This document shows, one piece after another, positions 1-6,186 of a stretch of 11,366 nucleotides of DNA. Source of the stretch: an uncultured Lachnospiraceae bacterium (lineage in GTDB: Bacteria; Bacillota; Clostridia; Lachnospirales; Lachnospiraceae). Within the stretch, counting starts at the first letter, position 1; every line of letters starts with the position of its first letter. The translations under genes were made by a program, and so were the position numbers. The stretch covers positions 1 through 11,366 of the forward strand of contig CANQEC010000060.1 of assembly GCA_947594335.1 (NCBI GenBank), given 5' to 3'. The notes under the pieces were generated by a model, which did no database searches, had not been told where the DNA came from, and worked only from the letters and a program-made list of their open reading frames with translations.

Positions 1-59
1 ACCTTTTTCTTGAGTTCGATACACTGTTTCTCCAGTTCTCTTACACTTACGTTTTTCAT
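1..59 (-). CDS. Start of an unidentified gene, cut by the window edge
   Basis: Only the first 19 codons and two bases of the next are present; they begin MKNVSVRELEKQ and continue with a Lys-rich stretch. The start is supported by an AAAGGAG ribosome binding site at about 68-74, roughly ten bases before the ATG, and by a near-consensus promoter about 105 bases upstream (164-192). The visible piece is hydrophilic, charged and probably helical, with no signal peptide, so a cytoplasmic protein is likely. It is too short to assign a family. The gene is separated from trxA by a terminator and has its own promoter, so it is not part of the trxA transcript. Confidence 0.7.
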   Translation of the reverse strand, partial: MKNVSVRELEKQCIELKKK

Positions 60-163
60 GGTTATCGCTCCTTTACATAAATGACAATGTGAAAACCTGC
101 CTGATAATCCACAGAATTTTCATCTTCTTTCATCCTACATACTATGTTGCCCTTATGCTGGCG

Positions 164-192
164 ATTATAACATCCTACGTTGGGCAAGTCAA
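164..192 (-). promoter_or_regulatory. Near-consensus vegetative promoter for the left-edge gene
   Basis: On the minus strand there is TTGACT (187-192), a 17-base spacer and TATAAT (164-169). The predicted transcript starts near 157 and leaves a leader of about 98 bases. The upstream side is AT-rich. The -10 box lies between an inverted pair, TTGCCC (182-187) and GGGCAA (147-152), and GTAGGATG occurs both in the spacer and just after the predicted start, as expected for a repressor site. Confidence 0.75.
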
Positions 193-296
193 CCCAAATT
201 ATACGCTTCTCTGTTTTCAACAATTTCACTATTGAATTTTTGTATAATATTGCTAATATTTTCTGTAAATCTTCCTTGCACGGACCTGCAATCATC

Positions 297-324
297 GAGT
301 AGGAGGCGATCTTTCCTCCTGCTC
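297..324. repeat. Hairpin-forming inverted repeat
   Basis: GAGTAGGAGG (297-306) can pair with CCTCCTGCTC (315-324), giving ten pairs including one wobble and an eight-base loop. There is no T-run on either side, so it is not a typical intrinsic terminator. It is the first of three back-to-back hairpins (297-424) in the gene-free stretch between the left-edge promoter and trxA. Confidence 0.5.
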
Positions 325-327
325 GCC

Positions 328-378
328 GCGCGGCCCGTGTGCTGCGCCAGCAGCAATTTTCCTTACACGGGCCTGCGC
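328..378. repeat. Long GC-rich hairpin with an inner hairpin
   Basis: GCGCGGCCCGTGT (328-340) pairs with ACACGGGCC plus GCGC (365-378), with one bulged T, giving 13 base pairs. Inside, GCTGC and GCAGC around 341-354 can form a second small hairpin. Its left half (328-361) is nearly the same as 820-854 on the other side of trxA, so it belongs to a dispersed repeat. No T-run follows on either strand. Confidence 0.55.
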
Positions 379-381
379 ACG

Positions 382-424
382 AAAAAGGTCATGCCCCACA
401 TTCCTATGGAAAAGCATGACCTTT
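382..424 (-). terminator. Intrinsic terminator of trxA
   Basis: On the minus strand AAAGGTCATGC (414-424) pairs with GCATGACCTTT (384-394) to form an 11-base-pair stem with a 19-base loop, followed by a T-run running to 382. It begins about 30 bases after the trxA stop codon, the usual place for an intrinsic terminator. Confidence 0.7.
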
Positions 425-454
425 GATATCCGCCGCCGCATCGCCGCCGAAATT

Positions 455-763
455 TTATTTTACCGCTTCCAGAATCGCGCTCTTTTTCTGCACTCCTACC
501 AGCCGCTCTCCGGCCTTTCCGTCCCGAAAAACCATAAGCGTCGGTATTCCCATCACATGATACCGCCCGGCGATCTCCGCCTCCTCATCAACGTCCAAGC
601 TGCAGACTTTAAAATCCTTCGATTCCTCTCCCAGTTCTTCGATCACCGGCGTAAGCGCTTTGCAGGGAGCGCACCAGGAAGCCCAAAAATCAACCAGCAC
701 CGGGCCTGCGGCCTCAAGAACTTCCCTGTTAAAATTTTCCTTTGTCAGTTTTATAACTGCCAT
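455..763 (-). CDS. trxA: Thioredoxin (WCAPC active site)
   Basis: A 102-residue single-domain thioredoxin, the usual length for the family. It reduces disulfides in cytoplasmic proteins using electrons from thioredoxin reductase. The thioredoxin fold is clear: an N-terminal strand, VLVDFWASWCAPCK with the redox pair Cys31/Cys34 after Trp30, and the cis-proline loop GIPTLMVF with Pro74. The active site reads WCAPC rather than the classical WCGPC, a variant known among thioredoxins that may shift redox potential slightly. AGGAGGG at about 772-778 precedes the ATG and supports this start. The gene is monocistronic: a terminator for the upstream gene lies at 870-901 and its own at 382-424. A weak candidate promoter is at 815-842. 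No reductase gene is nearby. Confidence 0.95.
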   Translation of the reverse strand: MAVIKLTKENFNREVLEAAGPVLVDFWASWCAPCKALTPVIEELGEESKDFKVCSLDVDEEAEIAGRYHVMGIPTLMVFRDGKAGERLVGVQKKSAILEAVK

Positions 764-814
764 TCTTTCATCCCTCCTGATCTGTATAACGGCAGTATTT
801 CCAGACAGAAGAAA

Positions 815-842
815 ATTATGCGCGGCCCAGGTGCTGCGTCAG
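815..842 (-). promoter_or_regulatory. Candidate trxA promoter
   Basis: On the minus strand CTGACG (837-842), a 16-base spacer and CATAAT (815-820) sit 52 bases upstream of the trxA start. The -10 is a good match and the -35 is weak. A terminator just upstream means trxA needs its own promoter, and this is the best candidate seen. The -35 lies inside the hairpin at 827-849. Confidence 0.35.
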
Positions 843-854
843 CAGCTGGTTTTC
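820..854. repeat. Second copy of the dispersed repeat flanking trxA
   Basis: GCGCGGCCC, then TGCTGCG, CAGCAGC and TTTTC occur in the same order and spacing as at 328-361, with only a few mismatches over about 34 bases. In this copy, 827-849 forms a nine-pair hairpin with one mismatch. The two copies are direct repeats on either side of trxA, about 490 bases apart. Confidence 0.5.
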
Positions 855-869
855 ATGCCTGACGACGAC

Positions 870-901
870 AAAAATCCTCCGGGCCATCTGCCCGGAGGAT
901 T
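870..901 (-). terminator. Strong intrinsic terminator of the BspA-like gene
   Basis: A perfect 12-base-pair stem (AATCCTCCGGGC at 873-884 with GCCCGGAGGATT at 890-901), a five-base loop and a T-run on the minus strand (870-874). It lies about 40 bases after the stop codon at 943. Confidence 0.9.
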
Positions 902-942
902 CTGAATCTGATCCGTCTTAAATCAATCTGTCTTTTATCATC

Positions 943-2832
943 TCAGTTATTCGGATATGCCATTCCGCAGTCGGCGCAGTCTTTCAGTCCGATCCTGTTA
1001 TCGTTCAGTCTCCAGCGATGACCGCTGCACGGAATCTCCGTTGTTAATGTGCTGCCGCATCTTGTACATGTGGACACCTTTTTGCCTTTCTCTGTACAGG
1101 TACTCGGCTGAACTATCGTCGGGCTCCCGTAGCTGTGTCCCAGCGCCTTCTGAGAAACTGAGGTTTCCGTATGTCCGCAGACCGAACATCTGCTGGTGGT
1201 TGTTCCGTCTGCTGTACAGGTGGCCTCTGTGCTTCCGTCAACCATATAGCTGTGAGGAAGCATCGCGGTTCTGGTTCCTGCTATCTCCTCGGACACGCCG
1301 CAGGTCTGGCAGGTACGCATCTGATATCCGAATGTTGAACAGGTCGCCGGAACTGTCGATGTAACCCACTTATGTCCCGGTGCCGGCTGCGTCGTTGAAT
1401 TTTCCTTGCGCTTCCCGCATACGGAGCAGTCTTCCCAGCTTATGATGGAACCCAGGCAGGAATCTCCCCTCGTATACTTCACATACTGATGACCCTTTGC
1501 CGGAATTTCCGTGACATTGGTCTTCTGACCGCAGCTTGTACAGATATCGTATTCTTCTCCGGCTCCTTCACAGGTCGGTTCTGTCTTCTGATGTATATAT
1601 GTGTGCTGACCGGTAGGTTTCTTTCCCATCTGCGACTGAACAGATTTGCCGCATACGCAGTGTCTTGACAAAGATTCATACTCTGTACAGGTCGCTTCTT
1701 TGCTTACAGTCCACTCTGCCGTAAATACATGATTTCCTCCGACGCACGTTTTCTCTGCAGGCTGCGCCTCTTCTTTCGGCTGCGGAGCAGCTTCCTCTGT
1801 CTCTGCTGCAGGCTCTGTCTGCGCTTCCGTCTCTTCCTCAGCCTTTGCCGCTTCTGTCTCCTCTTTCGCTTTTGGCTCTTCTGTCTCCGTCTCCTTTAAA
1901 ACTTCCGCCTCAGTCTGCGGAACCTCTTTCATTTCCGGTCCTGCCTGCGGTGCTGTCATCTCCGGTCCTGCCTGCGGAACTTTTTCCACTTTCGGTTCTG
2001 CCTGTGGTGCTTCCGTCTCCGGTCCTGCCTGCGGAACTTCTTCCGTCTCCGGTCCCGCCTGCGGGGCTTCTTCCGTTTTCCCGGTCTCTTCCGCCTTTGG
2101 CTTCTCCTGCTCTTCCGTCTTCACGTTTTCTGCTGCTGCGCCGGCTTCCTTCTTCTCTGCCGCTGCGGGTGCCTGCTTCTGCGGCTCCGTCTCCTCGTTG
2201 GGGGCTTTTGCCGTTTCCTTTTCCACCGTAGTTTCTGCCGCCGCGGGCGTTTCCGTTTCCGCCGCCTTCTCTGTCTGAACGGCTGTCTTCACTTCCGTCT
2301 TTTTACCTGTCGTTATGATCTTCACATCGGCTGAACCAAGCTTTTCTTCGCATGCCGCTGCCGCTGTATTCGAAACCTCCACCGTTACCTTGGATGTTCC
2401 CTTCAAAACATTCTTTCCAATGCTCTCCAGCTTTTTGCTCTTGCTCATATTCAGACTCTTCAGCTTTTTGCAGCCTGCAAACGCCGATTTCCCGATCTTT
2501 TTGAGCGATTTGCCTGTCGTCACTTTCTTCAGCTTTTTGCAGTTTTTGAACGCGCTGTTTCCGATCTCATCCACCGTCAGAGAGATCCCGCCTGATTTTA
2601 CGCTTGCCGGCACATTTACGCTCTTGACATTTTTCTTCGCCGCGCCGACTACCTTTACCGTTCCTTTTTTCCCTTTCACCGATGTCACTTCATAGACCAG
2701 ACCGTTCTTTGTGAAAGTACTTCCCTTTTTAAGCTTCGCACTCTTCGCCGATGCCACGGCTGCTCCTGTGTTAAACGCCAGCATCATAACCAGCATCATA
2801 ATAATAGCTTTCAGATATCTCTTTTTCTTCAT
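943..2832 (-). CDS. Secreted BspA-type leucine-rich-repeat protein with acidic stalk and Cys/His repeats
   Basis: A 629-residue exported protein, probably a surface or matrix protein. Residues 1-29 form a signal peptide (Lys/Arg-rich start, hydrophobic core, AxA cleavage near VASA). Residues about 40-175 are Lys-rich and carry BspA-type LRR_5 repeats, with IGNSAFKNCKKL, IGKSAFAGCKKL and IGKNVLKGTSKV as successive units. Residues about 176-362 are an acidic Glu/Pro/Ala/Thr stalk with repeated PQAGPE units. Residues 363-629 hold about six Cys/His repeats of roughly 39 residues: a lone Cys, then a CxxCG pair, then Gly-His. Metal or disulfide stabilisation is inference. No LPxTG motif, SLH domain or C-terminal membrane segment is seen. 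The start is set by AAAGGAGG just upstream and by the signal peptide; a longer open frame to 2994 crosses the riboswitch terminator and is rejected. Control is by the c-di-GMP-I riboswitch upstream. Its binding partner is unknown. Confidence 0.85.
   Translation of the reverse strand: MKKKRYLKAIIMMLVMMLAFNTGAAVASAKSAKLKKGSTFTKNGLVYEVTSVKGKKGTVKVVGAAKKNVKSVNVPASVKSGGISLTVDEIGNSAFKNCKKLKKVTTGKSLKKIGKSAFAGCKKLKSLNMSKSKKLESIGKNVLKGTSKVTVEVSNTAAAACEEKLGSADVKIITTGKKTEVKTAVQTEKAAETETPAAAETTVEKETAKAPNEETEPQKQAPAAAEKKEAGAAAENVKTEEQEKPKAEETGKTEEAPQAGPETEEVPQAGPETEAPQAEPKVEKVPQAGPEMTAPQAGPEMKEVPQTEAEVLKETETEEPKAKEETEAAKAEEETEAQTEPAAETEEAAPQPKEEAQPAEKTCVGGNHVFTAEWTVSKEATCTEYESLSRHCVCGKSVQSQMGKKPTGQHTYIHQKTEPTCEGAGEEYDICTSCGQKTNVTEIPAKGHQYVKYTRGDSCLGSIISWEDCSVCGKRKENSTTQPAPGHKWVTSTVPATCSTFGYQMRTCQTCGVSEEIAGTRTAMLPHSYMVDGSTEATCTADGTTTSRCSVCGHTETSVSQKALGHSYGSPTIVQPSTCTEKGKKVSTCTRCGSTLTTEIPCSGHRWRLNDNRIGLKDCADCGMAYPNN
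1909..2070 (-). repeat. Imperfect coding repeats in the stalk
   Basis: This stretch encodes successive PQAGPE-type units (residues about 255-308), for example EEVPQAGPETEAPQAEP. The DNA repeats GGTCCTGCCTGCGG-like words on the plus strand. Such a region can change in length by slippage or recombination, which would alter stalk length. Confidence 0.6.
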
Positions 2833-2935
2833 ACGATAACCTCCTTTTGGCTCTGAAAATAAGTTCTCCACAGGGGATCCATATTTTTCTCCGTAATGAT
2901 GCAAAGAGATTTCCCGGGGTCGGAACACGCGATGA

Positions 2936-2966
2936 AATGAAAAACCACTGATGCTTCCATCAGCGG
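2936..2966 (-). terminator. Riboswitch-controlled intrinsic terminator
   Basis: On the minus strand CCGCTGATG (2958-2966) pairs with CATCAGTGG (2945-2953) around a four-base loop and is followed by TTTTTCATTTC. It lies about 30 bases after the aptamer and about 100 bases before the BspA-like start codon. Its base overlaps a segment (2964-2971) that can instead pair with the aptamer's 3' strand, so it can act as the expression platform. Confidence 0.85.
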
Positions 2967-2997
2967 CTGCCTTTGTCATCCTATGCTCTGACACTCA

Positions 2998-3106
2998 TAA
3001 GAAATATGGCAACCGGCTGTCATAGTCCCGCTCTTCGGAACCTTAGACCCTGGCTTTGCGTCCCTGCCTTTCGACAAGTTTGCCCTTGATCAGAACTGCT
3101 TTCTTA
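2998..3106 (-). ncRNA. Cyclic di-GMP-I (GEMM-I) riboswitch aptamer
   Basis: The minus strand carries the GEMM-I signature in order: GGGCAAAC (3078-3085), a stem closed by a GAAA tetraloop (3069-3072), GGGACGCAAAGCC (3052-3064), then GGGTCTAAGG and ending CAGCCGGTTGCC (3008-3019). TAAGAAA (3100-3106) and TTTCTTA (2998-3004) can pair to close the element, and GGCAA can pair with TTGCC next to the core. It starts within a few bases of the predicted transcription start and is followed by a terminator. This class binds the second messenger c-di-GMP and in clostridia often controls surface proteins and motility, which fits the secreted protein downstream. No computed fold was available; the call rests on the highly conserved core. 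Confidence 0.95.
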
Positions 3107-3116
3107 ATATGTCTGT

Positions 3117-3145
3117 ATCATACGCTCTTCTTTCACATTTGTCAA
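3117..3145 (-). promoter_or_regulatory. Promoter of the riboswitch and BspA-like gene
   Basis: Perfect TTGACA (3140-3145), a 17-base spacer and TATGAT (3117-3122) on the minus strand. The predicted start near 3110 places the aptamer at the very 5' end of the transcript. The stretch from here to 3273 is AT-rich with no gene, and no clear terminator for the phosphoesterase upstream was found in it. Confidence 0.85.
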
Positions 3146-3273
3146 TCATTTTTTGGAAAATATTCAGATAATATCTTGTTATTTTCCTGTCTTAAAGCGT
3201 TTTGTGCGTATAATTATGTAGATTTTCCATTTTTTTCAACATTTTAAATAAAATAACTTTTTGCAATATATTC

Positions 3274-3759
3274 CTAAAATAAATATTTGATCTCGAACCG
3301 GGCCTTGCCCGATCCGTATGTCTCCATCAGGATATAGCTGGGGTTGCGGCCTTCCTGCCGCGGAAAAGAAATGCTGCCGGGATTGAGCACAGTAAGACTG
3401 CTGTCCTCCTCATTCAGAAACGGCACATGCGTATGGCCGAACATTACCACGTCGCAGTCGTTTGCCTTCGCCTCAAGCACCAGATCGCGGAGGCCCGCCG
3501 TGACATAATAATAATGGCCGTGCGTCATCATGACCCTGCAGCCTTCCAGTTCCAGAAATTTCACCCGCGGCATTTTGGAAAAGAAATCACAGTTTCCCGC
3601 CACGATATCCAGCGGACATCCGACAAGACGTTCGATCCTTTCTTCTCCCCGCTCAACATCGCCGAGATGAATAACCCGGTCCGGTTTTCCTTCCCGTTTC
3701 AAAACTGTTTTCAGATTATTCTCATTTCCATGCGTATCACTGATTATCAGGATCCTCAT
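3274..3759 (-). CDS. YsnB/MJ0936-type metallophosphoesterase
   Basis: A 161-residue calcineurin-like phosphoesterase of the small YfcE/MJ0936 family, about the full family length. The two-metal site is complete: DTH (Asp8, His10), GDVE (Asp34), GNCD (Asn56), THGH (His80) and GHTH (His109, His111). LNPGSISFPR near residues 125-134 is also typical. Members cleave phosphodiesters in vitro but the natural substrate is generally unknown, so none is assigned. There is no signal peptide, so it should be cytoplasmic. It lies 119 bases after rdgB with no terminator seen between them, and the rdgB-phosphoesterase pairing matches ysnA-ysnB in Bacillus subtilis, so co-transcription is likely. GAGGAAAA just upstream supports the ATG. 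A second, longer homologue (yfcE) lies at 8920-9462. Confidence 0.9.
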   Translation of the reverse strand: MRILIISDTHGNENNLKTVLKREGKPDRVIHLGDVERGEERIERLVGCPLDIVAGNCDFFSKMPRVKFLELEGCRVMMTHGHYYYVTAGLRDLVLEAKANDCDVVMFGHTHVPFLNEEDSSLTVLNPGSISFPRQEGRNPSYILMETYGSGKARFEIKYLF

Positions 3760-3878
3760 ACATTTTCCTCTTCTATTAATTTATTCATTCGTGTGATTCC
3801 CGGAATTTCCATGCAGAACATCATCTTGCAGAACAATGCTTCTGTGAGCTGCAGCAAAACGTGTTCTCCGCAGTATTT

Positions 3879-4508
3879 TCAGATTTCTGCGTTCCCGCCG
3901 GCCGCTCCTCCAAAACCAGGCATCCCCTCAAGCTGCTCTTTCATCTGGCGGAGTGCCTTGCCGCGGTGACTCAGCTCATTTTTCTGCTCCGGCGAGATTT
4001 CTGCCGAAGTGCATCCATACTCCGGAAGATAAAAAACCGGATCGTAGCCAAATCCGTTCTCTCCTTTTATTTCATGCGCAATGATGCCTTCCATCACACC
4101 TCTGCTCGTAAGTACGGTGCCGTCCGGGAAAGCGCACGCGATAACGCAGACAAAACGCGCCGTCCTCTCTTCATCGGGCACTCCCTCAAGCTGACGCAGA
4201 ATCTCGGCGTTTTTGATGTCATAGGAAGTATCCTCTCCCATATACCGTGCAGAATAAATGCCGGGCGCTCCTTTCAGATAATCGATTTCCAGTCCTGAAT
4301 CATCCGCAAGCACGATCTCTCCGGAAAGCTCCATGACCGCTTTCGCCTTGATCACGGCATTCTCCTCAAAGCTCCTGCCGTTCTCCTCGATCTCTGCCGT
4401 TATTCCGGCTTCCTTCATGGAAACAACCGGCACTCCGATTCCTTCCAGGATCATCCGGATCTCTTTCATCTTTCCCGGATTCCCGGTAGCAAATATCATT
4501 CGTTCCAT
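3879..4508 (-). CDS. rdgB: XTP/dITP (non-canonical purine NTP) pyrophosphatase
   Basis: A 209-residue Ham1/RdgB-family enzyme that hydrolyses dITP, ITP and XTP to monophosphates and pyrophosphate, keeping deaminated purines out of nucleic acids. Family motifs are in place: ATGNPGK at 7-13 (substrate loop), LADDSGLEID around 67-76 with Asp69/Asp70 for metal and catalysis, APGIYSARY at 81-89, GFGYDPVF at 152-159 and SHRGKA at 180-185. The C-terminal tail after residue 195 (GMPGFGGAAGGNAEI) is Gly/Ala-rich and longer than the core requires. The first Met is preferred over Met4 because GGAG at 4514-4517 lies five bases before it. It is the first gene of a two-gene unit with the YsnB-like phosphoesterase, driven by the promoter at 4661-4689 through a leader of about 145 bases. 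Confidence 0.95.
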   Translation of the reverse strand: MERMIFATGNPGKMKEIRMILEGIGVPVVSMKEAGITAEIEENGRSFEENAVIKAKAVMELSGEIVLADDSGLEIDYLKGAPGIYSARYMGEDTSYDIKNAEILRQLEGVPDEERTARFVCVIACAFPDGTVLTSRGVMEGIIAHEIKGENGFGYDPVFYLPEYGCTSAEISPEQKNELSHRGKALRQMKEQLEGMPGFGGAAGGNAEI

Positions 4509-4585
4509 CGTATCTCCGCCTTTTCTGTAAAAGTTCCGCGCTCCTGTGCCAAACGCCCGGAAACGCGGCGGTTCCGACCCGGATA

Positions 4586-4637
4586 CCTGCCGTCCGCCGT
4601 TTATTTTCCTGCCGTCCGCCGTTTATTTTCCTGCCGC
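4586..4637. repeat. 22-base tandem repeat in the rdgB leader
   Basis: Two full copies of a 22-base unit (CCTGCCGTCCGCCGTTTATT plus two further bases on the plus strand) start at 4586 and 4608, and a partial third starts at 4630. In the transcript each copy reads as CGGCGGAC, then GGCAGGAAAATAAA. It lies between the predicted rdgB transcription start and the start codon. Confidence 0.8.
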
Positions 4638-4660
4638 CGCAGTCCGTCGGCGCCGCGGAC

Positions 4661-4689
4661 ATTATATCATAAGGAATTCTTCCTGTAAA
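4661..4689 (-). promoter_or_regulatory. Promoter of rdgB and the YsnB-like gene
   Basis: TTTACA (4684-4689), a 17-base spacer and TATAAT (4661-4666) on the minus strand, with a predicted start near 4654. The transcript then begins with a possible hairpin (GTCCG with CGGAC) ahead of the 22-base repeats. Confidence 0.8.
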
Positions 4690-4720
4690 TATGTCTGTTT
4701 TTCGGAGCGTACCAAAATTG

Positions 4721-6157
4721 TCAAAAAATTTTTCTCAGATAACCCTTAAGACATACATTGCTTCCGAACCTCTTCTCCGTATTTTCCCAGTATTCTCCGT
4801 CCTGGCTCAGATAACCCTCTTTCCCCTCAGTCGTGACATTCTGCGACCAGGCGTCCGCCGGATATTCGACAGCCACAGGATTTTTCTCATTCGGAGTTGT
4901 GATCTTTACAATCATCGCAAACCGCTCGCCCGCGGCAAGCACTTCGGGTTCCTCAAGATCCGCCGTATAAAATCCGGCCTGCTCCAGCGCAGCCGATCCC
5001 AGAAATTTCATATCGGAGAATGAACCGGTATTCTCAAAGTCGTGTACCAGATAAAATTCGCAGGAGGTGCCGGGGCCTGTCGCGTAAAATCCGAAAGCGG
5101 AAAGCTCCAGAGAGGATTGTTTGTTGTTTTTCCCGGCTTCGGCCGTATACACGTTCGCAAACCAGCAGGTTTCACTGGCATAGCCCTGCTGCCCTACCCA
5201 TCCGCAGTCATCCGTCTGATACAGAAGATCATAATTGTCCGCTGCCTCTATCCGGCTGTAGGCAAGTCCCGTCCGCGCTATGTTGGCATCGGCATAGGAA
5301 ACATAAAAGATCCCGTCCTTTCCGAACTCCTCTCCCCAGGAATTCTGGCAGATAAACGCGCCGTCCTCTTGCGGTACCTGGCTAAAATGAAAGCGGGAAT
5401 AACTGTCATCCCAGCCAAGGATAATCACATCATGATTCTGTGTCCTCTCCTGCGGATAATACCAGGCCGCGTTCGGCGGATTATAATAGCCTTTTTCCGA
5501 GGCCGTTTCGCCGCGGCTCATGTAAAGCGAAGTCTGAACCGCCCCGTATTGGAAAACCGCCTCCTTGATCTCCTCCTGCGTACAGCCTTCCAGCAGACGG
5601 ATCTCCTGCACGTGAACCGCCGGAAAAAGCCCGTCCGGAGAATACGCGTCCCCGTAAGGATCCTCCTCCTCCGGCACCGGACCCTGCCAGCCGCTTAAAT
5701 ACGCCATGATCATGACATAATCTCCCCCGTCCGACAAAGACGTGGCAAAGCGATTATTCAGCGCCATATGATCGGCTGAAAACTGCTGCCCCATATCCGG
5801 AAGCAGCGCGGCTTCCAGCGCCGATGTCGCCGCCAGCGCCCAGCAGGTGCCGTAGGAGCCCTGACTTTTTACCACGGGGCTGCGGCCCTGCTCTCTCGCA
5901 TCAAAGCGGTCCGGAAGGATCCGGGAAAATTCCGGAGCTCCGGCGGACTTTGCCGCGCCAAATAGGTTGTTCTGCCCGTCCGTTTTTATCCGGGCAGAAG
6001 TCTCACCGGACTTCGCCGCGCCAAATAGGTTGTCCTGCCCGTCCGTTTTCATCCGGACGGAAGTCTCACCGGACTTTGCCTCACCCAAAAAGCTGCTTTG
6101 CCCCAGAAATCCGATGCACAGCAGCACGAACAGTACACGGAAAAACTTTCTGTTCAT
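4721..6157 (-). CDS. Secreted papain-like (C1 family) cysteine protease with C-terminal lectin-like region
   Basis: About 478 residues; numbering here counts from the upstream in-frame ATG at 6163. Residues 3-29 are a signal peptide with a strong hydrophobic core. Residues about 29-72 are a linker holding two copies of a 21-residue unit. Residues about 84-300 are a C1 peptidase domain with the full catalytic set: Gln101 and Cys107 in SQGSYGTCWAL, His244 in NHDVIILGWDD, Asn274 in CQNSWG. Residues about 310-475 resemble the lectin-like domain that follows this protease in other clostridia. It probably cleaves proteins outside the cell; its target is not visible. The ATG at 6157 is preferred because GGAGG (6166-6170) is eight bases away, against two for 6163. 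It follows the methyltransferase gene by 29 bases, so they are probably co-transcribed. No terminator was found after it. Confidence 0.88.
   Translation of the reverse strand: MNRKFFRVLFVLLCIGFLGQSSFLGEAKSGETSVRMKTDGQDNLFGAAKSGETSARIKTDGQNNLFGAAKSAGAPEFSRILPDRFDAREQGRSPVVKSQGSYGTCWALAATSALEAALLPDMGQQFSADHMALNNRFATSLSDGGDYVMIMAYLSGWQGPVPEEEDPYGDAYSPDGLFPAVHVQEIRLLEGCTQEEIKEAVFQYGAVQTSLYMSRGETASEKGYYNPPNAAWYYPQERTQNHDVIILGWDDSYSRFHFSQVPQEDGAFICQNSWGEEFGKDGIFYVSYADANIARTGLAYSRIEAADNYDLLYQTDDCGWVGQQGYASETCWFANVYTAEAGKNNKQSSLELSAFGFYATGPGTSCEFYLVHDFENTGSFSDMKFLGSAALEQAGFYTADLEEPEVLAAGERFAMIVKITTPNEKNPVAVEYPADAWSQNVTTEGKEGYLSQDGEYWENTEKRFGSNVCLKGYLRKIF
5952..6077 (-). repeat. 63-base tandem duplication inside the protease gene
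   Basis: Two copies of a 63-base unit (5952-6014 and 6015-6077), nearly identical, with a partial third copy at the low-coordinate edge. The period is a multiple of three, so the frame is kept and the protein gains a second 21-residue unit (GETSxRxKTDGQxNLFGAAKS) between the signal peptide and the catalytic domain. Confidence 0.85.
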
Positions 6158-6186
6158 CTGCATGCCCTCCTTAAACGTTTCTGCGT

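Noticed and set aside
416..905. Plus-strand frames of 148 and 81 codons opposite trxA
   Set aside because: They are antisense shadows of trxA and cross the hairpins, with no credible ribosome site or domain.
2833..2994. 54-codon upstream extension of the BspA-like gene
   Set aside because: It would put a start inside the riboswitch leader and read through the terminator stem; the ATG at 2832 has a strong ribosome site and a signal peptide directly after it.
3822..3840. Twice-occurring GCAGAACA word between rdgB and the phosphoesterase
   Set aside because: Only two short copies, no symmetry and no link to a start or stop signal; likely chance.
3427..4298. Plus-strand frames of 180 and 145 codons opposite the phosphoesterase and rdgB
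   Set aside because: Both are antisense to genes with complete catalytic motifs.
4366..4662. 98-codon minus-strand frame overlapping the rdgB start and its leader repeats
   Set aside because: It is out of frame with rdgB, starts at the promoter -10, and its composition reflects the repeats and the rdgB shadow.
4719..4724. A TTGACA on the minus strand at the end of the protease gene
   Set aside because: No -10 box lies at 16 to 18 bases; the TTTACA/TATAAT pair downstream is better.
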